From Eledone cirrhosa (lineage: Eukaryota > Mollusca > Cephalopoda > Octopoda > Eledonidae), in assembly GCA_964016885.1 (NCBI GenBank), contig OZ024757.1, positions 26,048,954-26,112,953 on the forward strand: a stretch of DNA of 64,000 bases, written 5' to 3'. Shown here piece by piece: positions 34,351-44,951 of the stretch. The translations under genes and the position numbers were made by a program. Numbering within the stretch: the first letter of the stretch is position 1; every line of letters begins with the position of its first letter. The notes below the pieces were generated by a model. The model saw nothing but the letters and a program-made list of their open reading frames with translations, did not search any database and was not told the origin of the DNA.

Positions 34351-34751
34351 ACATACATATATATACATACTTAGTTCAAAATAATTTATTCAAAATGGAA
34401 GAATTGTACAGTAGTTTCTAATATATATATATATATATATACACTATGTTAAGGTATCAATTACGCTCCTCTCTCTCTCTCTCTATATATATATCTTTTT
34501 AAATTATATGTATATATATATCAAACATTAGGTTTCCTGTATGGTCCCAATGTGTGACATGTTGGGCAAAAGTCATTCTTTTATAGTGCTGGGCCAACTA
34601 ATGCCTTGTGAGTGAATTTGGTAGACGGAAACTGTAAGGAAGCCCACGGTTTCTAGGTATGTGTGTGTATGTATACGCATCTCCACACATCCAAAAACTA
34701 ATTATGTCAGTGTATCTTTACCAAAACTGAAAAGCATGGGTTGGCAACAAG

Positions 34752-34870
34752 AATCATCATCGTCTTTACATCCACTTTTCAATGTTGGCATGGGTTAGAC
34801 AGGATTTTCTGAGGCAATGTTTTAAACTAGAAGCCCTTTCAGTTGCCCCTTACAACATGCAGGTATATGG
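34752..34870 (-). mobile_element. Retroposon tail, decayed
   Basis: ATCATCATCGTCTTTACATC, AATGTTGGCATGGGTTAGAC, TTCTGAGGCAATG. Followed after 50 bp by a TG/TA microsatellite. Confidence 0.6.
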
Positions 34871-34911
34871 TGTACCTGTTCTAAGAACTGGGATACACAA
34901 GCCAATGTGTT

Positions 34912-34954
<43 letters not shown>

Positions 34955-35235
34955 TGCCTTTTGGCAGTAAAAACAAAATCTGAAATAAAAACAATTAAAA
35001 AATAAAGGATATATTTCCAGCTTTGATATGAATTCTTAGACTTGGTAGATTTGGTTAATCATAAGGTGATTGTGAGTCACAGCTAATTTATGATCAAAGG
35101 TATTAATTATTTTCAGGTTGAATCAGGAATCACTTGCTTTAGAAATTGAGTCCACCTAATAAAGGCAAAAATTTTTTTAATTAAACACTGTGTAGAAAAT
35201 ATATTGTAGCAAGTGTAGTGTGACAGAAATGATTA

Positions 35236-35425
35236 CCCAGTAATACAGGGCTACAATAGTTCCCTCTTACATAATCTGTACCTAGTAATATAGGGCTACA
35301 ATAGTTCCCTCTTACATAATCTGTACCTAGTAATACAGGGCTACAATAGCTCCCTCTTACATAATCTGTACCTAGTAATACAGGGCTACCATAGCTCTCT
35401 CTTACATAACCACGTGTGTAAACCT
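35236..35425. repeat. Tandem repeat, 45 bp unit, four copies
   Basis: TAATACAGGGCTACAATAGT, TCCCTCTTACATAATCTGTA; units begin at 35241, 35286, 35331 and 35376. It is open in one minus-strand frame only because 45 is a multiple of three. Confidence 0.9.
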
Positions 35426-35839
35426 TATGCATTTCTACAGTATTTTCACCAAACTTAAGTACTCCGGATGGTCATGGGCACTTTCATTTTTCCAGATATT
35501 GATTATAGGGCCTCCCGGCGGATAACGCCCTTTAACCACTTCCTTGGAGTCGACTGAAGCACTGCAGTGCAATGCAACAAAATGTTATAACTTCTGGAGT
35601 TCGCAACCGATTTTCACAAAACAAGACACATGGGCTACGTTTGTCCTACAGATGAATATGAACTCTCAGAATTGGCACATATTGAGTAGGGGACCCCTGG
35701 GGGCAGGAACCCCCTTTTGGAAAAAGCCAATGATTTTGTAAAAGTATAGTTTTCGAAGCAGCACTGAAGTATTGACATAAATGGTATACATAACTGCTAT
35801 TTAACACCCGAACAATGCCGGGTACCTCTGCTAGTATAT

Positions 35840-36180
35840 ATATAAAATTCCCGAGATCCATGTACAAGTTTCCTCCAGTGGTCTCTGCACTTCATCATCG
35901 CCGCCATGTCCTGTGTCTGTCCTTAGGGCATCGACATATGTCAACCTCAGTCTCTCTCTTCTAGTGTGTCTGTGTAGGGGCTCCCACAGCAGCACTGAGT
36001 GCAGTGTCAGCTCTGAATGTCAGTGAGCATGTCCAGCTAACCTCAGTCTCCTCTGTGTTACTTTCAAGCTGACTTTTGGGAGGCTCCTGTACAGCTCTGA
36101 GTTCTTCATCCTCAGTGTATACTGATTAATGTTCAGAGCCATCCTCAGTATTCTCATGTAGCACCTATCCACCAACTAAA
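35840..36180 (-). pseudogene. LINE protein fragment, minus strand
   Basis: Reverse complement of TCATCATCGCCGCCATGTCC..GACATATGTCAACCTCAGTC..GTGAGCATGTCCAGCTAACC..CACTTTCAAGCTGAC-type sequence encodes the same C-terminal region as 33143-33400 (LAGHAH, LTYVDAL), extended towards the RT by about 100 bp. Frame broken. Confidence 0.65.
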
Positions 36181-37161
36181 TGAGTTGCTTGGTCAGTGTC
36201 GTTTTGATTTTAATTGCCTCGAGAATCTAACCTTATTATGTAAGAAGCTGTCTGATGAGATCATGGCACTGGTTAGGCGGAATCGTGTGTCCACTGTCAT
36301 CATTGAAATATGTATCACAGCCTTATCAATAAAGGACTGTAACACCCGAAACTACTTTTCATTATCTTATTTTATATATATATAGTGTTGGTGATTTACA
36401 TGAAGAAAGCACCAAGTACACCCTACAAAAGACAGTCTCAGAAGAACCCGTTAGCTGTGTCAAAGACATATAAGAACCAACCTAGAGCTAGTGTCATCAT
36501 AAAATGCCCTTGGGAACGTATGAAAGAAGAAGAGTGATATTGGCCCCTGGCTCATACGAGAGTTTAGGGAAGATGGCTGTTAAATGATGATGATTATGTA
36601 AAGAATTCAACAAGATGAAAGGAGAAAACAATGAAATGTTTATTATTCTCAGATTCACACTAGTTTAGAAATACTGAATAAAAGGATGTATATTTTGGAA
36701 ATGACAAAAAAATGAGACCATTTCGAAATGAGTTATGATGAAAATTTGTTTTTATCATAAAAAAGAGAAAAAAAAAACCGAAAAATAATGGATTTTATTT
36801 TAGGGTGAAAAGAGTGAGGGGGGGGGCAATGGATGGAACAGGAGATGGGTACAGAACGGTATAAAATTTTTGTTTAGGAAAAATAAAAATATTTTGAGCC
36901 GTATACAAGCATACAAGAAGAATAAAAAGTTAGAAAACTTTTTTTAGCTAAAGCACATTATACAAAAAAAAAAAAAAAATATATATATATATTCTTAGTC
37001 TTAACTGTTGTGGGTGGATTGTGTAATTGTGGGACAGTGAGACAGTAACAACTGTTGTGAGGTGGATTGTTAAAGTGGGACAATGAGACAATGTAACATT
37101 TCAATAATGAATAAAAAAAAATCTCCACATCTCTGCAGAAACTTCTAGCATTACATGTTGA

Positions 37162-37192
<31 letters not shown>

Positions 37193-37592
37193 TAAATTTG
37201 CTCCGTCTCAATCAGAGAAAACATTGTTTTAATATATAAATGTATATATTATAAATAAACATATATATAATATATTATATACATATATATTAATAAATAT
37301 ATAATATATTATATATATATTAAAACAATGTCGTCTGTGATCGAGAGGAAGCAAATTTATATATAAATATATATATATAAAACAATGTCAACATCGTCAT
37401 CAGTTAACATCTGCTTTCCCTGAAATAAACCATCAGAGGGTTAAGTTGATTGAAATAGGTAGTAAATGTAGAAAATCTCAAACTCTGAAAATAGCTGTAA
37501 ACACAGTCAGTCGATTGCTACATAAATAACAGCTTAGAAAATAAAATACACCTATAGATGGTAAAACGTAGTAAGGGGTCGTTTAGCTACAT
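36181..37592. other. Non-coding DNA, AT-rich, no gene recognised
   Basis: Poly(A), TA and TATATAA tracts dominate. The stretch CTCCGTCTCAATCAGAGAAAACATTG at 37200 and AACAATGTCGTCTGTGATCGAGAGG at 37323 form a weak inverted pair around a TA-rich core. Confidence 0.5.
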
Positions 37593-37765
37593 CGTACAGA
37601 TTGCTCAACCAGAATATGAGAGGTACAGAGTGCTCAGCCAGAGTTTTAAAGGTACAGAGTGCTCAGCCAGAGTTTTAAAGGTACAGAGTGCTCAGCCAGA
37701 GTTTTAAAGGTACAGAGTGCTCAGCCAGAGTTTTAAAGGTACAGAGTGCTTAGCCAGAGTTTGAT
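37593..37765. repeat. Tandem repeat, 29 bp unit, about six copies
   Basis: GGTACAGAGTGCTCAGCCAG, AGTTTTAAA; units start at 37622, 37651, 37680, 37709 and 37738 with a diverged first unit. Confidence 0.9.
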
Positions 37766-38354
37766 CCTCTGTAGTGATTACTGGTAACTTTTTTTCATTT
37801 ATACAACTGTATTCACAGTTATTTTTTGCATATGAAATTTTCTATATTTTCTAATATATACATATATGTATACACATATATAAATATATATATATATATT
37901 GCGAGAATTTGCTAGACCCTGATTCATATACATATATGTATACACACATATAAATATATATATATATATTGCAAGAATTTGCTAGACTCCGATTACTTTA
38001 CCAATCTGTATACTGAGATTCGCAAAAGAAATAACACCAAACAGATCTCACCAGAAGATGTTTTTGTGTATATGTATACGTGTATGTTGGTCTGTTTTTG
38101 TGTATACGTGTATGTTGGTCTGTTTTTGTGTATATGAGTGTTAATTATCAAAATGTTTTGATAGCACTTAACTGGGGGGGAGGGGGGTTCTGTTTTGATG
38201 GCACTTAACTGTTTTTTATGGGTGTTTTTTCAGATCTTTAAGTTTCCTTTTGAAAATCCCTGGAACATATATTAAACTCTGTTATTGTCGTTTTGTCTGT
38301 TTTTCCACACTGACAGAAAATGTTTAAAAAAGAATTTCTCACACACAATGCAAT
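37766..38354. other. Region just downstream of the membrane-protein stop codon
   Basis: Contains a duplicated 64 bp block (CATATATGTATACACATATA..GAGAATTTGCTAGACCCTGA at about 37857 and 37925) and a twice-repeated TATACGTGTATGTTGGTCTG. On the minus strand it should hold the 3' UTR of the gene ending at 38355; no confident poly(A) signal was chosen. Confidence 0.5.
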
Positions 38355-38516
38355 TCAGTTTTTGAATTGCCACAATGAATAACTGCCACAAAAGGCATTC
38401 AAGGTCCAGATACCAACCACACCCAGTACGAATGGTGTGTTAGGGACTGACCAGTCACCATGTTTGGCAGTGCTGAAGAAGGTCATCAAGAACAGGACAA
38501 TTAATGCACCATTGAT
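38355..38516 (-). CDS. Multi-pass membrane protein, terminal exon
   Basis: Last exon of the minus-strand gene. Acceptor TCTTCTATTTTCAG (38517 side), phase 0, then 53 codons and TGA at 38357-38355. It encodes INGALIVLFLMTFFSTAK (membrane segment), a loop HGDWSVPNTP, and FVLGVVGIWTLNAFCGSYSL (membrane segment), ending LWQFKN. It aligns with exon 42982-42914 plus the start of exon 40944: Phe14 and Ala17 match without gaps and the WTL of GIWTLN matches LWTLGN after a two-residue shift. The whole visible product is about 257 residues with roughly eight hydrophobic segments. I do not recognise the family. Location in a membrane is inferred from hydrophobicity alone. Confidence 0.82.
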   Translation of the reverse strand: MNGALIVLFLMTFFSTAKHGDWSVPNTPFVLGVVGIWTLNAFCGSYSLWQFKN

Positions 38517-39752
38517 CTGAAAATAGAAGATAAACAATAGAATAATTAAAAACCCGAAGCCAAGCTATACATTTTTATATAATTTTTACATCATCTTCGA
38601 TGTAGAGGAAGTGTTTAAAACTAAGAATGTAAATGAAGTGTCTAAAAAGAGAAACTAAGAATGTAAATGAAGTGTCTAAAAAGAGAAACTAAGAAGGTAA
38701 ATGAAGTGTCTAAAAAGAGAAACTAAGAAGGTAAATGAAGTGACGAAAAGAAACTAAGAAGGTAAATGAAGTGACGAAAAGAAACTAAGAAGGTAGATGA
38801 AGTGTCTAAAAGAGAAACTAAGAATGTAAATGGAGTGTCTAAAAACAAGAATGTAAATAAAGTTGGTATCAAACTTTTTAGGGCAATGTTTTATAACCAG
38901 ATGTCCTTGACTCGACTCTTTTTAGTTGATTCTTACAACCGGCAGGGATTCAGTGCAACTATCTTAAACAGGACCCACATGGCAATATAGACATATGTGT
39001 GTGTGTATATATATGTGATTTGTGTGTGAAATTACACACAATAAATATTTGATCTTTATTATAATAATAATAAATGTGTGTGTGCATGTATGAGTATGTA
39101 GGTGTAATGATATGTCTTTTGTGTGAATGTGTACATAAACCATCATTACACTAACATGCATTATTAAGGCTCATACTGGACCAGCTGTTGGTGGGGCTGT
39201 GAATTAGGGTTAAGACCTATACTGGACCAGATGTTGGTAGGGCTGTGAATTAGGGTTAAGACCTATAACTGGATCAGATTTTGGTGGGGCTGTGAATTAG
39301 GGTTAAGACCTATACTGGACCAGATGTTGGTAGGGCTGTGAATTAGGGTTAAGACCTATTACTGGATCAGATTTTGGTGGGGCTGTGAATTAGGGTTAAA
39401 ACCAATACTGGAACAGATTTTGGTAGGGTTGTGGGTAGAAGTAGGGAGTACATCTTCCATGCTGGTAGGGGATAGTCAATGAAGATGAATTGAGGAACTG
39501 CGTAGAATCAGGGAGTACATTTTTCTCCTTTGCATGTTGACATGGAGTTGAGCAAGGGAAAGCGAATTAAAGATGTGGGAAGGTAGGGGAAGTGATTTAA
39601 AGATGTGGGAATGTAGGGGAAGTGATTTAAAGATGTGGGGAGATAGGGGAAGTGAATTAAAGATGTGGGAAGGTAGGTGCAACAACAACATAAACTAATG
39701 AAACTGTGAATGATGAAGTGTCTGTAAAGATTGTTAAGTTAGGTTTACCTAC
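38517..39752 (-). other. Intron with three minisatellites
   Basis: Holds AGTGTCTAAAAAGAGAAACT units of about 33 bp (38612-38850, seven copies), GGCTGTGAATTAGGGTTAAG units of about 46 bp (39180-39430, five to six copies) and AGTGATTTAAAGATGTGGGA units of 30 bp (39545-39680, about five copies). Splice borders are GTAGGT and TTTTCAG on the minus strand. Confidence 0.8.
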
Positions 39753-39899
39753 CAGGACTCTTGTATACAGCTGGATACGTTTGTCTGAGGCTATGAGAAA
39801 GTTTGAGGCACGTCCTGAGATAATGGCTGAACTCATCAGAGCTGAACCAAACAGACGATACAGATGAGCGTGGACGACGTTTAATCTCGGCAAAGAAGT
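39753..39899 (-). CDS. Multi-pass membrane protein, internal exon (second-repeat start)
   Basis: Acceptor TCCTTCCACAG, 147 nt, donor CTG|GTAGGT; phase 0 at both ends. It encodes 49 residues starting TSLPRLNVVHAHLYRLFG and ending RIQLYTRVL. The core YRLFGSALMSSAIISG is a hydrophobic segment. It is the counterpart of the 48-residue exon at 50442-50299: RLFG aligns with RAFG and TRVL with ARVM at a constant one-residue offset. Two other frames are open across it and are shadows. Confidence 0.85.
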
Positions 39900-39985
39900 C
39901 TGTGGAAGGAAGAAGGGAGAGTGAAACACAGAGACATTTAACCCCAGTATATTCCAATAAGATCAAAACAACTATCAGTGCTGCG

Positions 39986-40202
39986 TTAACCCTTTAGCAT
40001 TTACATTACTCTATATATACTATTGCATTTTTGTGGTAAAGGCTTTACCTCATAATTATCTCACATGATATCGAATCTATAAGATTTTGATGTTATTTAT
40101 TTTAAGAACAATACCGTAACATCAGTATAAGCAGCTGGTTACAGCCAGTTTGAACAGAAAGAGGTGAGAGAATTCTGGCCGGATATGGCCGGTTTAAGGG
40201 CT
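39986..40202 (+). mobile_element. piggyBac-like MITE, left of a head-to-head pair
   Basis: TTAACCCTTTAGCATTTACA..GGCCGGATATGGCCGG..TTTAAGGGCTAAA. Directly followed by an inverted copy. Confidence 0.75.
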
Positions 40203-40401
40203 AAATTGGTTGTAGCCAACCAGAATTCTCTCACAACTTTCTGTTCAAACCAGCTGTAACTGGCTGCTCATACTGATCTTAAGGTATTGTTCTCAAAATA
40301 AATAATATCAAAATCTCATAGATTCGATATTATGTGAGATAAAGCCTTTACCGTGAAAATACAATAGTATATATAGAGTAATGTAAATGGTAAAGGGTTA
40401 A
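40203..40401 (-). mobile_element. piggyBac-like MITE, right of a head-to-head pair
   Basis: ACCAGAATTCTCTCACAACT, CATAGATTCGATATTATGTG, then GTAAATGGTAAAGGGTTAA. With its neighbour it forms a 416 bp inverted structure bounded by TTAA at both ends. Confidence 0.75.
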
Positions 40402-40749
40402 ATAATCTAAGCTATTACTATTTTGTTTGTATGATCCCGTAACTCCTGATGGAGTTGTAGGGTCACTATAATGATATATATATATGTGTTTTGGGCATCT
40501 TTTTTAAAACCTAGTAGACCCCATTACATCTCCAGGGCTGAACACAGTTGATTTCTCCCAAAGATAGAGAGTGCCCTACCATCATACAGGATGGACAGCG
40601 ATCATTTTATCATGTCACCAGCACTTCCACCTTACAATGTGGCCTGGTCAATTTTTACTGTGATGTCAGCACTATCGCCTGATTGGGGGGACTGTTTTTT
40701 GGTGATTTTTTTATAACTCCAGCACTAATATCTCAATTTTTTTTTGTAC
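40402..40749 (-). other. Intron sequence, no element recognised
   Basis: Part of the intron between the exons at 40944-40750 and 39899-39753. A stretch near 40550-40690 weakly resembles a retroposon tail but lacks its end motifs. Confidence 0.45.
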
Positions 40750-40944
40750 CTGGACTCTTAATACCCAAATAGGGTAGGCATAAAACATGATTCCAAAAAT
40801 CAGTGTGATGACAAAATCGTTGTGTAGAAAGGTATTCAATTTGGTGTTGGTCTCCATATAGCCACCCCACGCTGAACTGCGAAGACAGTAGATTAGGTTA
40901 CCCAGGGTCCATAGTAATGTTAACAACATACTGATATATAAGTG
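40750..40944 (-). CDS. Multi-pass membrane protein, internal exon
   Basis: Acceptor TTTTTTTCTCTTTGCAG, 195 nt, donor GTCCAG|GTACAA; phase 0 both ends. It encodes 65 residues: HLYISMLLTLLWTLGNLIYC (membrane segment), a polar loop LRSSAWGGYMETNTKLNTFL, and DFVITLIFGIMFYAYPIWVL (membrane segment) ending RVQ. The last 17 residues resemble the end of the exon at 63124-63066 (Phe, Gly, Phe and Gln in register). The open frame continues past the donor into poly(T)-rich intron, which is not coding. Confidence 0.87.
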
Positions 40945-41532
40945 CTGCAAAGAGAAAAAAACATATATATATATATAAATTAAAAATAGGAAGTGCAAAG
41001 GATAAAGACAATGGAAAAAACAAACAATGGAAAGACGGACCGTCCTATCTCTTCAGTCAAGCTCTGGAAATCACTACAGTTTTGGTTTATTTAAGATCGA
41101 TACTGTTCATTCCAGTGCACATTGAGACATAACAAAATAGACAGACAAGTTATGGCTTTAGGCAAATTACACAAATATAGAGTGTGTAAGGACTTAAGTA
41201 AAGGAGAGAAATAGTAAAACAATATGCAGACAAAGAAGATGTAGAGAAAACAAAGAAGGGAAAACAGGCAGGGTGGTGTGATGTATAATATATATGTGCT
41301 GATATTATTAAGTTATACATGGCCTGGAGCATTACTGGTGGCTGAAACCTATCAAAGTTTCATATACACACACATACATACATATATATATATATATATG
41401 TAGATAAATCTACCAAAAGTATACGGTAGTGTCCAATCCGTATGAAGAACTCAATGTAATCCGGATATCATGGAAAGAAGAGATGCATTCAAAAATCACT
41501 TTCGGTGAAAGATAAACGGAATACAGAGTCAA

Positions 41533-41967
41533 GATAAAATATTAAAAAAATAATGAATAAAACAAAGAAACAGTTCCTTATATTAAACAAAAAAAGTTCA
41601 TTATTTAACGATCGTTTCTAGGACATATATGTGTTAGAATTGGCATGCATATTCAAAAGATCTATGTACAAAATTATACAAACTATCAAGGAGAATATAC
41701 ATACCATCACATATATTTGCTGTCTTCAGAAGACAGCATATATACATAATATACATACCATCACATATATTTGCTGTCTTCTGAAGACAGCAAATATATG
41801 TGATGGTATGTATATTCTCCTTGATAGTTTGTATAATTTTGTACATAGATCTGTTGAGTATGCATGCCAATTCTAACACATATATGTCCTAGAAACGATC
41901 GTTAAATAATGAACTTTTTTTGTTTAATATAAGGAACTGTTTCTTTGTTTTATTCATTATTTTTTTA

Positions 41968-41976
<9 letters not shown>
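41533..41976. mobile_element. 444 bp palindrome (foldback transposon or MITE)
   Basis: The left arm ATAAAATATTAAAAAAATAA..TTATTTAACGATCGTTTCTA..GGAGAATATACATACCATCA is matched by the reverse complement up to 41976, with a few mismatches. The centre adds two nested CTGTCTTC(A/T)GAAGACAG hairpins. Both strands carry the same 81-residue open frame as a result. A flank-related segment (GAACTCAATGTAATCC at 41447) occurs inverted at 45636-45655, and AGAAACGATCGTTAAA-like sequence recurs at 45440. Confidence 0.9.
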
Positions 41977-41999
<23 letters not shown>

Positions 42000-42000
<1 letters not shown>

Positions 42001-42103
42001 CATCATCGTTTAACGTGTATCTTCCACGCTAGCATTCGTTAGATGGGAATTGTCCCACTTGAGGCAAGATTGATCGGGTGACTGTATCTCACTCGTATAG
42101 GAC

Positions 42104-42108
<5 letters not shown>
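42000..42108 (-). mobile_element. Retroposon tail, truncated
   Basis: TCATCATCGTTTAACGTGTA, CACGCTAGCATTCGTTAG, CACTTGAGGCAAGATTGATC, flanked by TATATA runs on both sides. Confidence 0.75.
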
Positions 42109-42154
<46 letters not shown>

Positions 42155-42225
42155 ACACACTATATAGATGATAATGTAGTGCAGTTAATATGAAGCATTG
42201 TGAGATATGTAATAAATAACTGACA

Positions 42226-42476
42226 AGTTTCAAAAAGCTGGTACAAGGCGGTAGAAACATATAAAGGACAAAGGATGACAAATAAAAGAAAAGAAAACAA
42301 AGTAATGTTTTACCCAATGTATTCCAACATGATATTTCACATTTGAAAAGAGGGTCATAACCCTGAAATATCATGTTGAAATATACTGGGTAAAACATTA
42401 CTTTGTTTTGATTCTTTTATTTGTCATCCTTTACCCTTTATATATTTCTACAATGTTGTACTGGCTTTTGAAACTG
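42226..42476. mobile_element. Foldback MITE with about 115 bp arms
   Basis: AGTTTCAAAAAGCTGGTACA..AACAAAGTAATGTTTTACCC..AACATGATATTTCA pairs with CTGAAATATCATGTTGAAAT..GGTAAAACATTACTTTGTTT..TGTACTGGCTTTTGAAACT. The loop is about 30 bp (CATTTGAAAAGAGGGTCATAACC region). Confidence 0.85.
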
Positions 42477-42589
42477 AGACAGGGAGAGAAAGATATTGAG
42501 AGATGTATAGGCAACAAAATATGGAGGGGAGGAGGAGAGAGATGGTGACAGAGATAAAATCAGGGAGGGGGATAATGGTAAGGTGATAA

Positions 42590-42885
42590 GACACCCAAGA
42601 CAAAAGAGAGATAATATTGGGGGTAATAGTGAGGAAGAGAGAGACAAAATTGGAGTGTGGAGGGTAATAGTGAGGAAGAGAGAGATAAAATTGGAGTGTG
42701 GAGGGTAATAGTGAGGGAGGGAGAGATAAATTTGGAGTGTGGAGGGTAATAGTGAGGGAGGGAGAGATAAAATTGGAGTGTGGAGGGTAATAGTGAGGGA
42801 GGGAGAGATAAAATTGGAGTGTGGAGGGTAATAGTGAGGGAGGGAGAGATAAAATCAGGGGTGGGTAGTGATGGGGAAGTGATAA
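42590..42885. repeat. Tandem repeat, about 42 bp unit, six copies
   Basis: GAGATAAAATTGGAGTGTGG, AGGGTAATAGTGAGG. GA-rich on the + strand. Open minus-strand frames over it are by-products. Confidence 0.9.
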
Positions 42886-42913
42886 GACATCCAAGACAAA
42901 AATCTGAACCTAC

Positions 42914-42982
42914 CTCTTGAGTCATCCGACTGGCTTTGTTGAACTGAGCAAAACCTTGAGCAAGTAAAGCAGCTGCCCCACC
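42914..42982 (-). CDS. Multi-pass membrane protein, short internal exon
   Basis: Only 69 nt: acceptor CATTTTCTTTAG, donor CAAGAG|GTAGGT, phase 0 both ends. It encodes GGAAALLAQGFAQFNKASRM and TQE. The first half completes a membrane segment begun by the previous exon; the second half is polar. It is too short to show up as a gene on its own and is supported by splice sites, by phase and by its alignment to the first 23 residues of the terminal exon. Confidence 0.8.
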
Positions 42983-43245
42983 CTAAAGAAAATGGAAAAA
43001 AAAAAAGGAGACTTGAAATTGGTTTTGTCTGAGAGCAAAGTTAGATTTTCATTGCTCCATGTTACATGGTCAACATATTGATCTTTGCCCACTTATTCCT
43101 GAGAGGGTTGTGGGATACCAAAGTCCTCAAAACTCCCTCCTGTGGGTCCTGTCAGAAGTAACTATCTTCACCTGATCCTGATTAACTTCTTTTCCCATAA
43201 TTATTGTTGCTATAGCAACCACTATAACCATTGATATCAGAACAC

Positions 43246-43790
43246 AACTGCCATCATCATCATCATCATCATCATCATCAGTATAATCATCTTCACTAAC
43301 ACCACCATAACCATTCTTTCTACCATCACAACCAATGGCAATTGACATCATTACTGTTCATAACACCAACAACACTAACACCAATACCACACTCATCACT
43401 CCAACAACACTAACACCAATACCACACTCATCACTCCAACAACACTAACACCAATACCACACTCATCACTCCAACAACACTAACACCAATACCACACTCA
43501 TCACTCCAACAACACTAACACCAATACCACACTCATCACTCCAACAACACCAACATCACTACCAACAACACTAACACCAATACCACACTCATCACTCCAA
43601 CAACACTAACACCTATATCACACTCATCACTCCAACAACACCAACATCACTACCAACAACACTAACACCATCACCACTACTATTAACACTACCAACAAGA
43701 ACACCAGCAATATACCACCACCAACAACAACACCATCACCACTACTATCAACATTACCACCAACAACAACACTATCACCACTACTATCAA
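43246..43790. repeat. ATC microsatellite and 35 bp minisatellite
   Basis: (CAT)n at 43250-43282. From 43365, CCAACAACACTAACACCAAT, ACCACACTCATCACT repeats with a 35 bp period six or more times, then degrades into ACCATCACCACTACTATCAA repeats to the edge of the LTR at 43793. Confidence 0.9.
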
Positions 43791-43792
43791 CA

Positions 43793-44055
43793 TGTAGCAA
43801 CTAGCGCCACCTTGCCCGGGGAGAAAAAACTAATTGGAGTTACTTCCCGTTGAATTCTAGAGGATTCCTTGAACTTCCGGTCTAGGGATTATAAAGGAGG
43901 GAGAAAAGAGACATCTTGGCTTATTTGGCAACCGGCTCTCGAACAGTTCACTCATGAGCGAGTTTGTTAACCTTATTATATCTGTATCAAATTAAATTAG
44001 TGGTTGGCCTGCAGTGGTGTTTACCAAAGTAAAACCCTGTGACTAATTCACTACA
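43793..44055 (+). mobile_element. LTR of a Ty3/Gypsy-type element
   Basis: 263 bp beginning TGTAGCAACTAGCGCC and ending CTAATTCACTACA, with TGTAG/CTACA short inverted ends. GGATTATAAAGGAGGGAG near 43886 is a plausible promoter TATA-type box. A TGGTGACCCC primer-binding-site-like sequence follows at 44057. Confidence 0.75.
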
Positions 44056-44089
44056 GTGGTGACCCCTATTTTGTGAAATATCACGACTC

Positions 44090-44479
44090 TTGGATGCTCA
44101 TCACATTCATACGACCAGCTATCACCCAGCCTCTAACAGAATGGTGGAGAGATTTCACAGACAGTTAAAAGCTGCACTCCGCGCTACTCCTGATCCGCAA
44201 CGTTGGACCAAATTTTTGCCAATTGTGCTTCTTGGTTGTCGTTCTGCCATTAAGACAGATTTAGGTTTCTCTTCTGCTGAACTTCTTTATGGTACCACAT
44301 TGACTCTTCCTGGTCAAATGTTAGCACCGGTGGATTCATCGCATCTTGACCCAGCATCATATGTCACCAGGATTCGTTCGTATTTCTCGGATCTTCCACC
44401 AATGAACCCTCGTGACCAGTCTATTTCTTCTGCTGTCCCATCGGACATCTCTACGTGGACACATTTTTATTCGGAATGA
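44090..44479 (+). pseudogene. Ty3/Gypsy integrase fragment
   Basis: About 129 codons from the end of an integrase core: HIHTTSYHPASNRMVERFHR carries the catalytic Glu, followed by QLKAALRA and a LGFSSAELLYGTTLTLPGQM block, then the linker towards the C-terminal domain. No ATG start; the frame begins only 35 bp after the primer-binding site, so gag, protease, RT, RNase H and most of integrase are deleted. The fragment has no stop within it, suggesting a recent deletion. Confidence 0.85.
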
Positions 44480-44488
44480 TTCCGTCAA

Positions 44489-44545
44489 GGGTCACCACTT
44501 TAGTGAATTAGTTACAGGGTTATTTACTTTGGTAAACGCCACTGC
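44489..44545 (-). mobile_element. Inverted LTR end after the integrase fragment
   Basis: GGGTCACCACTTTAGTGAAT, TAGTTACAGGG, TTTACTTTGGTAAACGCCAC is the reverse complement of the LTR/primer-site junction at 44010-44066. The right side of the element is thus in the opposite orientation to a normal LTR. Confidence 0.8.
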
Positions 44546-44572
44546 GGTGTGGTAAATTGCACTCAGTATGTA

Positions 44573-44603
<31 letters not shown>

Positions 44604-44951
44604 GTGTATATGTGTATATGTGTATGTATCTGTATATGTATATGTATATATGGGGGTATAGATGTGTATGTGTGGATATAGATATGTATATATATGATTA
44701 TATGCATGCGTATGGATGTGTATTTAGATTTGCATCTATTTGCACGTATGTATATTTTGGTTAGATATCAATATAACTGTACCTCTCTCTATATGTGGTG
44801 TGAATATATGCACTTTGTAGACTATGAAATTTATCTGTTTTAACTATGCCAAGATGTACTTATCTGAGTTTGATTGTTTATGCATAAACATACTTAGTAA
44901 TATTTTAGAGCGTATAATATGTTATATTATACTGAGTGCAATTTACCACAC
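44546..44951. repeat. Inverted pair around TA/TG microsatellite
   Basis: GTGTGGTAAATTGCACTCAG at 44547 pairs with CTGAGTGCAATTTACCACAC at 44932. Between them is a TG/TA microsatellite. Confidence 0.8.

Larger units (their letters stand above)
40945..42913 (-). other. Intron with palindrome, foldback, retroposon tail and minisatellite
   Basis: Splice borders on the minus strand are GAG|GTAGGT and TTTGCAG. It is dense in inverted-repeat elements, listed separately. Confidence 0.8.

Noticed and set aside
41631..41879. Identical 81-residue frames on both strands
   Set aside because: A direct result of the palindrome at 41533-41976.
42448..42925. Pro/Ser/Leu-rich frames of 121-148 residues on the minus strand
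   Set aside because: Translation of the 42 bp GA-rich minisatellite; they overlap the real short exon at 42914-42982 only in part and in other frames.
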